DNA from: Gilichinskyi gelida
Lineage (GTDB): Bacteria; Acidobacteriota; Thermoanaerobaculia; Gp7-AA8
DNA: 64,000 nt
Assembly (NCBI GenBank): GCA_038040385.1
Contig: JBBPII010000014.1
Location: forward strand, 62,001 to 126,000
Direction: 5' to 3'
Made by a program: the position numbers and the translations under genes. The first letter of the stretch is position 1, and every line of letters begins with the position of its first letter. Shown piece by piece: positions 15,904-21,952 of the stretch. The notes below the pieces were generated by a model. It was not told the origin of the DNA. It was given only the letters and a program-made list of their open reading frames with translations, and made no database searches.

Positions 15904-17196
15904 CCCGTAGGCGTCGCGCAGCACTTCGATGGGATGCGACGGCGCGGTGCCGGTTTCTTCGGCCACGTTCAAGCCGGCAAGCATGCAGTCGGAGATGACG
16001 CGGCCGGCGCCGGCGCTCTTGATCGCGTCGCACAACTTCCCGGCGCAGCGGCGTGACGTCTCGTAGAACTCGGTCTTCATCCCCCACGTGCCGTCGAACG
16101 CCGAGCACTGCTCGATCGGCTCGATGGTCGTGCCGGGGACGCCCCCCAGGATGGCGCGGAACGGCTGGCCGATGTTCTGGGCGCGGAGGTGACAGGGGAT
16201 GTGATACGCGATCGAGCCCTGCGGCGCGGTGAAGTTGACGTCGAGGCGGCCGGCGGCTCTTTCCTTCAGCAAGTACTCGCCGATGTCCATCGTCGCCGCC
16301 GCCACTTCCTTGCACTCCTCGGTCGGCACGAGCTGCGGCCACTCCTGCTTCATCATCAAGCCGCAGCTCGGCGCGAGGACCACCACCGGCTTGCCGGCGC
16401 GCACCAGCGGCAGCAGCGTCTCGACGTTCTGCTCGACCCGGCGGATGGCGGTGTCGAGATCGCCGCCGTCGAGCGCCGGAAGGCCGCAGCAGACCACGTT
16501 GGGCCGCTCGATCGACTTGCCGTTGTGCTCCAGCACCTGCACCGCCGCGATGCCGACCTGGGGATAGTTGTAGTCGACGGAGCAGGATGGGAAAAGAGCG
16601 ACACCCTCACCCCCAGCCCCTCTCCCGCCTTGCGGGAGAGGGTGGCCCGAAAGGCCGGGTGAGGGCTTCCGCCCATCGAACCACCGCGCGAACATAGTGC
16701 GCGCGAACGACGGAAGCTGCCTCTTGCGATGGATGCCGAGCAGCCGCTCCAACGCGCGGCGGAAGACCGGCTGCCGGTTCGCCCAGTTGGCGAACGCCGC
16801 GAGGCGGCCGGCGTTGAGGCGGCCGAGGCGGTCGGGATCGCCGAGAACGCGCTCGCGGAACGCGACGCCGTGCTTGCGGACCTTGACCAGCTTCGCCCTC
16901 ATCATCAGCCGCGGGAAATCGACCATGAATTTGTGCGGCGGCGTGTAGGGGCACTTCACATAGCAGAGCTTGCACTGCCAGCACTGATCGACGACCGGCG
17001 TCATCTCCTCGGCGGTCAGGGCCTCGACTTCTCCCTCGCCTCGCTCCTCGTGCCGGTCGATGGCGTCGAACAACGCCGGGAACGACGGGCAGTAGCTGAA
17101 GCACATCCGGCAGGTGTGGCAGACGTCGAAGACGCGGCGCATCTCGCGGTCGAGGTCCGCATCGTCCCAGAACTTCGGGTCGCGAATGTCAAACAT
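15889..17196 (-). CDS. Fe-S cluster / CCG-domain protein (GlpC/HdrD-like)
   Basis: A 435-residue soluble electron-transfer protein. Two [4Fe-4S] motifs are complete: C26-C29-C32-C36 and C72-C75-C78-C82. Two cysteine-rich CCG-type regions follow (FPSCSVDYN with VVCCGLPALDGGD, then PCHLRAQNIG with CSAFDGTWG), as in GlpC and heterodisulfide-reductase D subunits. It is the last gene of a PerR/rubrerythrin/DUF3501 operon and probably passes electrons in peroxide or oxygen detoxification (inference from context). ATG 17196 follows an AAGGA site and overlaps the DUF3501 end by eight bases. About 21 residues near 178-198 come from an inserted family A repeat lying between the two conserved halves. 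Confidence 0.85.
   Translation of the reverse strand: MFDIRDPKFWDDADLDREMRRVFDVCHTCRMCFSYCPSFPALFDAIDRHEERGEGEVEALTAEEMTPVVDQCWQCKLCYVKCPYTPPHKFMVDFPRLMMRAKLVKVRKHGVAFRERVLGDPDRLGRLNAGRLAAFANWANRQPVFRRALERLLGIHRKRQLPSFARTMFARWFDGRKPSPGLSGHPLPQGGRGAGGEGVALFPSCSVDYNYPQVGIAAVQVLEHNGKSIERPNVVCCGLPALDGGDLDTAIRRVEQNVETLLPLVRAGKPVVVLAPSCGLMMKQEWPQLVPTEECKEVAAATMDIGEYLLKERAAGRLDVNFTAPQGSIAYHIPCHLRAQNIGQPFRAILGGVPGTTIEPIEQCSAFDGTWGMKTEFYETSRRCAGKLCDAIKSAGAGRVISDCMLAGLNVAEETGTAPSHPIEVLRDAYGLPTD
16604..16666. repeat. palindromic repeat family A, copy 3, inserted in frame
   Basis: A single 63-bp unit (CCCTCACCCCCAGCCCCTCT to CCGGGTGAGGGC) lies wholly inside the Fe-S protein gene. Its length is exactly 21 codons, so the frame is kept and no stop is created; it encodes the Pro/Gly-rich stretch around SPGLSGHPLPQGG. 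It falls in the linker between the ferredoxin-like and CCG halves. Confidence 0.88.
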
Positions 17197-17785
17197 CCAA
17201 GAGATCCTTCGCCAGCGCGGCGCACGCGTCGGGCGAGAGGCCGGCGGTGTGCGCGTACTTTGGATGATCGGCGACGACGCGGATGCTGGCGCCGCGGGCG
17301 AGCGCCTCACGCTGTGCGGCGTCGAGCGGGAAGCGGATGAACTGCACGGCGCTGATGCGGTCGGCGTCGATCTGCCGGCGGTCGAAGAACGCGGTCGACC
17401 GGCCGGCGCCGTCGAGCTCGAGGTGGAGGTGACCTTCGAAGCCGACTAGATCGCGGAGACTGACCTCGCGCGCGCCGGGCTCCGGAAACTCGAACATCAG
17501 CGTCGCGGAGAGCTCCTCGGCGGTCGGCAGCAGATCGCTGTAGGTCTCGATCTCGTGCGCCACATCCGGCTCCCGGGCGATGCGCTCCGCGCGCAGCATC
17601 TCCTGGATCTGATAGGCGACCGTCTCTCGACTCTCGAACGCCAGGGTGGCGTTGGGCCCGAGCTCGATGCGGCGGATGGCGCGCGCGCTCATCGAGCGCG
17701 CGCGGATCTCATCGCGTTGCCGCTCGTAGTCGCCGAGGTCGAGGATCGACGAGCGGGGGACCTGGTTTTTGCGGCGGTTGGTCAT
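17189..17785 (-). CDS. DUF3501 family protein
   Basis: The 198 residues match the DUF3501 family by the SILDLGDYERQRDEIR opening, the IRRIELGPNATLAFESRETVAYQI-type block (seen at about residues 38-62) and the C-terminal FPLDAAQREAL. No catalytic residues are known for this family. It is repeatedly found beside rubrerythrin and GlpC-like Fe-S proteins, as here, suggesting a shared redox function (recalled association). It overlaps the downstream Fe-S gene by eight bases. Confidence 0.82.
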   Translation of the reverse strand: MTNRRKNQVPRSSILDLGDYERQRDEIRARSMSARAIRRIELGPNATLAFESRETVAYQIQEMLRAERIAREPDVAHEIETYSDLLPTAEELSATLMFEFPEPGAREVSLRDLVGFEGHLHLELDGAGRSTAFFDRRQIDADRISAVQFIRFPLDAAQREALARGASIRVVADHPKYAHTAGLSPDACAALAKDLLDV

Positions 17786-17793
17786 GATTCGTT

Positions 17794-17891
17794 GGAGCGC
17801 CGCCGTCCCGGCGGCTGGCTCGGCGGCGTCACGCCGCCGCGTCGCAGGCGAGGACGCCTGCGGGCCAGCCGGCGTGGACGCCGGCGTTCCA
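17794..17891. repeat. palindromic repeat family C, copy 1
   Basis: GC-rich nested palindromes (GGCGGCGTCACGCCGCC; GCAGGCGAGGACGCCTGC) end in the core GCCAGCCGGCGTGGACGCCG followed by GCGTTCC. The same core is found at 25812-25837. It fills the gap between rubrerythrin and DUF3501. Confidence 0.78.
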
Positions 17892-17892
17892 C

Positions 17893-18309
17893 TTATCCCA
17901 ATGTGTCCAATCCCTTCTGGAAACGCCCGGCGTGCGACTTCTCGGCGCGGGCCAGGGTCTCGAACCAGTCGGCGATCTCGCTGAAGCCTTCCTCGCGCGC
18001 CGTCTTGGCCATGCCGGGATACATGTCGGTGTACTCGTGCGTCTCGCCGTGGATGGCGGCCTTGAGGTTCAGCTTCGTGTCGCCGATGGGCAGGCCGGTG
18101 GCGGGATCGCCCACCTTCTTGAGGTAGTCGAGGTGTCCGTGCGCGTGACCGGTCTCACCCTCGGCGGTGTCGCGGAAAAGGCCGGCGATGTCCGGCTGCC
18201 CCTCCACGTCGGCCAGCTTGGCGAAGTAGAGGTAGCGGCGGTTGGCCATCGACTCGCCGGCGAAGGCGTCCTTGAGGTTGTGGAACGTTTTGCTGTCGTT
18301 GAGGTTCAT
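17893..18309 (-). CDS. rubrerythrin (ferritin-like diiron peroxidase), without rubredoxin domain
   Basis: A 138-residue four-helix diiron protein that reduces hydrogen peroxide. Diiron ligands are visible in AFAGESMANRRY, EGETGHAHGH, HGETHEYTDMYP and ARAEKSHAGRF. The C-terminal rubredoxin-like CxxC domain of classical rubrerythrins is missing, so electrons must come from a partner, plausibly the Fe-S protein encoded two genes downstream (inference). An AAAGGA site precedes the ATG. A candidate PerR-type operator lies 17 bases upstream. Confidence 0.9.
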   Translation of the reverse strand: MNLNDSKTFHNLKDAFAGESMANRRYLYFAKLADVEGQPDIAGLFRDTAEGETGHAHGHLDYLKKVGDPATGLPIGDTKLNLKAAIHGETHEYTDMYPGMAKTAREEGFSEIADWFETLARAEKSHAGRFQKGLDTLG

Positions 18310-18325
18310 TTGACTTTGTCCTTTC

Positions 18326-18339
18326 TTAGACGATGTCTA
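18326..18339. promoter_or_regulatory. candidate PerR/Fur-type operator upstream of rubrerythrin
   Basis: TTAGACGATGTCTA contains the perfect palindrome TAGAC-N3-GTCTA. The 12-base core TTAGACGATGTC recurs upstream of the Fur-family gene at 18783. Shared motifs at two genes of one redox operon point to autoregulation. Confidence 0.55.
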
Positions 18340-18356
18340 TCCCGACGGCAAAAAAA

Positions 18357-18758
18357 TCAGCGATGTTTGCGTCGACCGTGCATCACGACCTGGTAATCGC
18401 GAATCTCGTAATTGGCCACCGTTTCGATGTTGCAGACCTCGACGTCGTCCCACTCCACGTCGTGAATGCGCCCCGTCTCGTCGTCGATGAGGTGGTGATG
18501 GCGCTCCATGTTGGGATCGAAGACCACCGAGTCGGGGGCCAGGTGCAACTCGCGAAGGAGCTTCTTCTTCACGAAGAGGTTGAGGGTGTTGTAGACCGTA
18601 GCGCGGGAGATCATCGGGAAGCGCTGCCGCACCCGCGCCCACACCCGGTCGGCGGAGGGATGGTCCTGAGTGGTGAGGACGTACTCGCCGACGGCCACGC
18701 GGTGGGCGGACGGCTGGATGCCGTGCTGCTTCAGAGTGTCGGCGACGACGGTGCGCAT
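18357..18758 (-). CDS. Fur-family regulator, PerR/Irr-like
   Basis: The 133 residues hold the winged-helix domain (HPSADRVWARVRQRFPMISRATVYNTLNLF as landmark, residues 33-62) and a regulatory metal site with H33, D81 and HHH at 87-89, then D100. An Asp at the last position resembles PerR rather than Fur. It has a single cysteine (C109), so the structural Cys4 zinc site is absent, as in proteobacterial Irr/PerR-type proteins. It probably represses the rubrerythrin operon and itself until peroxide oxidises the metal site (inference). The gene leads the operon and has a candidate promoter immediately upstream. Confidence 0.85.
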   Translation of the reverse strand: MRTVVADTLKQHGIQPSAHRVAVGEYVLTTQDHPSADRVWARVRQRFPMISRATVYNTLNLFVKKKLLRELHLAPDSVVFDPNMERHHHLIDDETGRIHDVEWDDVEVCNIETVANYEIRDYQVVMHGRRKHR

Positions 18759-18767
18759 GCGGGGCGT

Positions 18768-18796
18768 AGAGTATGTCGCGAGTTAGACGATGTCAA
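18768..18796 (-). promoter_or_regulatory. candidate sigma-70 promoter and operator of the Fur-family gene
   Basis: On the minus strand TTGACA (18796-18791) is a perfect -35 box, followed after 17 bases by TACTCT as -10 (18773-18768). The operator-like TTAGACGATGTCAA (18783-18796, plus strand) covers the -35 and spacer. The -10 ends only about nine bases before the ATG, so the transcript would be nearly leaderless. Confidence 0.5.
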
Positions 18797-18868
18797 GAGC
18801 TGGCAGCTCGCAGCCGGCAGCTAGCGGCTGCGGATCCCCGCAAGCTGCGTGCTGCTAGCTGCTAGCCT
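18797..18868. repeat. AGCTGGCAGCT/GCTAGCAGC-type palindromic repeat
   Basis: A run of nested near-palindromes (AGCTGGCAGCTCGCAGCC, then AAGCTGCGTGCTGCTAGCTG) separates the divergent Fur-family and ATP-grasp genes. Only one copy is seen here. Confidence 0.6.
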
Positions 18869-18876
18869 AGTCGCCC

Positions 18877-20070
18877 GTGCGCATCCTCGTCGTCTATCCC
18901 GACCCTTTCGACCGAGCCTCTTTCGCCCGCATCGCGACCCACGACTTCCTCTTCTTCGACGACGCCCCCAGCCACTGGCGGCCCGACCCGGCGTTCGATC
19001 CGGTCGACTACCTCGATCGCTGCCTCACCTTCGCCCGGCGCGAGAAGGTCGACGCCGTCGTCTCCACGCACGACCTTGGCGATCTGATCGCCGCCATCGT
19101 CGCTCGCGAGCTCGGCCTCCGCGGTCCGTCGCCGGAGGCGGTGTTCCTCTGCCTGCACAAGTACTACGGACGGCAGCGGGAGGCCGACCCCGTCCGCTGC
19201 ACGGCGCTGCCGCTCTTCGACCCGCCGCCGACACTCGAGTACCCCGCCTACTTCAAGCCGCCGTGGCTCAAGCTGGGCCTCCTCGGATTCAAGCTCGAGA
19301 ACGACGACGACCTCCGGCGCGCGCTCGACGTGGCGCGGCGCGAGTATCCGGCGTGGTCGCGGCAGTACGCGCCGCTGTTCGCGCGCGCCGTCGACGTCAA
19401 GAAGTATCCGCTCGCCGCCGCCGACGTCATGCTGGTCGAAGAGTTCATCGAAGGTCCGCAGGTGACGGTGGAGGGATGGGTGCGAGGCGGGCGGGTGAAC
19501 ATCTGGGCAATCACCGACACCAACACCTATCCCGGCACGCGTGTCATCGACAACTTCTCGCTGCCGTCGCGCTGGGACGGCGAGACGCAGGAGGCCATGG
19601 CCCGCTACGCCTCCGACACCATCGTCCGCATGGGCTTCGACGACGGCTTCTTCAACGCGGAGCTGTGGAAGACCGCGGATGGCCTGCGCCTGACGGAGGT
19701 CAACGGCCGCGCGGCCGTCTGCTTCGCCGGTCTGTACCACGGTGCGCTCGGCGCGGACATTTTCGCCGCCGTCGCGGACGTCGCCTGCGGGAATGACCCG
19801 CAACAGCTCCCGGCGCGGGGGGACGCGGTCGCAGGGCAGTTCAACGTCCTCACCTTCGAAGAGGCTCGGGCGGCGGATCTCGTCGACTTCGCCGAAGCGG
19901 CGAAGTTTCCGGAATTGGGCATTTACCATGACCCGGAGACCGTTATCCGGCCGACGAGCGAGTTCGGCGCCGTCCTCGGACAGATCGAGTTGTCCGGCGA
20001 CAGTTACGACGCGATCCATCAGAAGGCAGAGGAGATACGGCGCCGGGTGGCACGGCCGCTCCGATTCTGA
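18877..20070 (+). CDS. ATP-grasp domain protein
   Basis: The 397-residue protein starts at a GTG (RILVVYPDPFDRASF). It has an N-terminal Rossmann-like domain with VSTHDLGDLIAAIVA and a PEAVFLCLHKYYGRQ block. The ATP-grasp core contains YPAYFKPPW, VEEFIEGPQVTVEGW and FFNAELWKTADGLRLTEVNGR, the last being the Mg-binding E-x-N motif. Members make an acyl-phosphate and ligate an amine or thiol, and are common in carboxylases and peptide ligases. The substrate is unknown. It is followed after 38 bases by a thiol dioxygenase and then an unrecognised gene, forming a three-gene cassette. Confidence 0.8.
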   Translation: MRILVVYPDPFDRASFARIATHDFLFFDDAPSHWRPDPAFDPVDYLDRCLTFARREKVDAVVSTHDLGDLIAAIVARELGLRGPSPEAVFLCLHKYYGRQREADPVRCTALPLFDPPPTLEYPAYFKPPWLKLGLLGFKLENDDDLRRALDVARREYPAWSRQYAPLFARAVDVKKYPLAAADVMLVEEFIEGPQVTVEGWVRGGRVNIWAITDTNTYPGTRVIDNFSLPSRWDGETQEAMARYASDTIVRMGFDDGFFNAELWKTADGLRLTEVNGRAAVCFAGLYHGALGADIFAAVADVACGNDPQQLPARGDAVAGQFNVLTFEEARAADLVDFAEAAKFPELGIYHDPETVIRPTSEFGAVLGQIELSGDSYDAIHQKAEEIRRRVARPLRF

Positions 20071-20108
20071 GAAAATGGCGGCTCATCCTGCTCAGACGGA
20101 AGGAAGGC

Positions 20109-20627
20109 ATGGAGGAAGGCGCCGTCGCGCCAGCGCTGCGGAGTGTTGCTGAACGTGCCATCGCGCTCGCCGCGACCGGCGCGTGGAGCTCCGCGGACCG
20201 CCTGGCCATCATCGACTCGTTGAACGCGCTCGGCCGCGTCGACGCCGCGCCGGCCGAGATCGGCGATTCCAGCGCCGCACACGCCACGGTCTTCGCCCTC
20301 GGGCGCGGCGGCGTGCTGCCGCTCCACGACCATCCGGCCATGACCGTTATCTGCAAGGTGCTTCGCGGACGGATGCGCGTGGAGGCCTTCGAGTGGGTCG
20401 ATCGCCAAGCCGGCCTGGCGCGCGACCTCGGCACGCGCGAGCTCGACGAGACCTCCGATCCCGCAGTCTTCGGGCCTGAGCCGGGAACGCTCCATCGCAT
20501 CACCGCGCTGACCGACTGCACATTCATCGACCTTTTCGCTCCGTACTACGACGACGAGCGGCCCTGCCGGTATTACAAAGCGACGGCTGGCGGAAAGTTG
20601 GAGCCGACCGGAGAGATCGCGCCATGA
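20109..20627 (+). CDS. PCO/ADO-type thiol dioxygenase (cupin)
   Basis: A 172-residue single-domain cupin. The iron ligands H73 and H75 (PLHDHP) and H129 (TLHRI) are present. The C-terminal block IDLFAPYYDDERPCRYYKA is characteristic of the 2-aminoethanethiol dioxygenase / plant cysteine oxidase family, which adds O2 to cysteamine or N-terminal cysteine thiols to give sulfinates. A GGAAGGAAGGC ribosome site precedes the ATG. Its TGA overlaps the next ATG (ATGA), so it is co-translated with the unknown 442-residue protein. Confidence 0.8.
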   Translation: MEEGAVAPALRSVAERAIALAATGAWSSADRLAIIDSLNALGRVDAAPAEIGDSSAAHATVFALGRGGVLPLHDHPAMTVICKVLRGRMRVEAFEWVDRQAGLARDLGTRELDETSDPAVFGPEPGTLHRITALTDCTFIDLFAPYYDDERPCRYYKATAGGKLEPTGEIAP

Positions 20628-21952
20628 GCAAGAGCGCGATCATCCTGGTCGAAGGGCGCGGCGAGGCGGTGCACCTGCGCGAAGACGCGGGCCTCAACCT
20701 GCTGCAGGCGGCCTTCATCGCGCGCGACCTCATCGAGCACGACTGGCGCGTGACCATGCGCGTGATCCTCGATCCCGGCCAGTCGATCTGCGAGTACAGC
20801 CTCCTCTGCCACGCCAGCGACGAGACCATCGCGCGCTACCGCTCCGCGGTGCAGCTCTCCGCCGCGCCGCGCGCCGCGCGCTACGCGGTGGTGCGCGAAA
20901 TCCGCGAGACGCTCCTCCCCTTCACCATCGACGCCAAGGCGATCGACGGTGTCAACGTCGAAGACCGCCTCTTCTTCGCCGCGCTTCTGGCGCGCATCAC
21001 CGGCGTGAACGAAGACGTGCTCGCCCGCGTCCGCGCCACGCAGCACCCCTTGATCGACGACGACGGCACCGACGAGTACGAGCGGCTGCTGCGCGCCCAC
21101 GTCGGCGCGGCGTATCTCGATTTCGAGGAGGCCGTCGCCTGCTGGACCGTCCGCCGCTGTCTCGGCGATGCCTTCGAAGGCGTCGCCGTCTCCGCCATCT
21201 CCCGCGCCTACGGCGGGCCGCAGCGCTGGCTGAGCGACCCACTCTGCAGCCGCGTGGTGCGCGACGGCATCGCCGCGCAGGAGCGCGGCGAAGGCGGCGA
21301 GGATTTCCGCTCCCGCCTCATCGGGCTCTTCACGCCGGTCTTCGCGCACGGCGAGGAGCGGCCGTACTTCAACTCCCCCACCTGCTGCCGGCGCGAGCAC
21401 GGCAAGGTGCGCATCATGTCGCGCGACCGCTTCGACATCCTCGGCCTCCGCGCTTCCGAGCGCATGCCGTTTGACCGCCTCCGCGAGCTGCTCGATGAGC
21501 AGGACGCCGGCCGCGGCACGCGCCCCTTCGCCCTGAAGTACCCCTACACCGCGCGCTACATCGCCGGCGCGGTGGCGCAGGAAGCGGTGGCGCACGCCGG
21601 CGCCGACGACGCCGTGCAGGTCATCTTCGTCGAGGGAATCGACGGACTGACGAACGCCGGCACCGGCATCCTGGTCGACGCCGAACTGCGCGCGCTGCTG
21701 CCGCAGTCGATCGCCTACCACCGTTTCAGCGCACGGCGGAACGCGGCGCACATGCTGCCGAACGCCCCCGGCGCACTGCCGATGATCGCCGACCGCCTTT
21801 GGGAGCGCATCGAGACGACGTTCCCGGACGGCTTCGACCGCGCCGCCCTCACCCGCCGCTTCGCGGCACCCTCTCCCGCAAGCGGGAGAGGGGCTAGGTG
21901 GGCCTTCTCCCGCGTGAGCGGGCCTAGCCCACCGGACGCCGGGCGCCCGTGA
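20624..21952 (+). CDS. unrecognised protein coupled to ATP-grasp and thiol dioxygenase
   Basis: The 442-residue protein matches no family I know. It looks soluble, with no signal peptide or membrane helix. Visible landmarks are SKSAIILVEGRGEAVHLRED at the N-terminus, a central YFNSPTCCRREHGKVRIMSR with adjacent cysteines, and FALKYPYTARYIAGAVAQEA then VIFVEGIDGLTNAGTGILVD toward the end. Residues from about 408 onward are encoded by a family A repeat that runs into the stop, so the native C-terminus is probably near RRF. The 3' end overlaps the multihaem cytochrome gene tail-to-tail by 29 bases. Confidence 0.7.
   Translation: MSKSAIILVEGRGEAVHLREDAGLNLLQAAFIARDLIEHDWRVTMRVILDPGQSICEYSLLCHASDETIARYRSAVQLSAAPRAARYAVVREIRETLLPFTIDAKAIDGVNVEDRLFFAALLARITGVNEDVLARVRATQHPLIDDDGTDEYERLLRAHVGAAYLDFEEAVACWTVRRCLGDAFEGVAVSAISRAYGGPQRWLSDPLCSRVVRDGIAAQERGEGGEDFRSRLIGLFTPVFAHGEERPYFNSPTCCRREHGKVRIMSRDRFDILGLRASERMPFDRLRELLDEQDAGRGTRPFALKYPYTARYIAGAVAQEAVAHAGADDAVQVIFVEGIDGLTNAGTGILVDAELRALLPQSIAYHRFSARRNAAHMLPNAPGALPMIADRLWERIETTFPDGFDRAALTRRFAAPSPASGRGARWAFSRVSGPSPPDAGRP
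21846..21927. repeat. palindromic repeat family A, copy 4, overlapping two gene ends
   Basis: CCCTCACCCGCCGCTTCGCG leads into CTCTCCCGCAAGCGGGAGAG and CTTCTCCCGCGTGAGCGGG. The copy is read through as the C-terminus of the plus-strand gene. Its right end touches the stop codon (CTA) of the minus-strand cytochrome. Confidence 0.82.

Noticed and set aside
6990..21927. Family A, B and C repeats as a CRISPR array
   Set aside because: Copies are dispersed, palindromic and of varied length; there are no regular spacers or cas genes.
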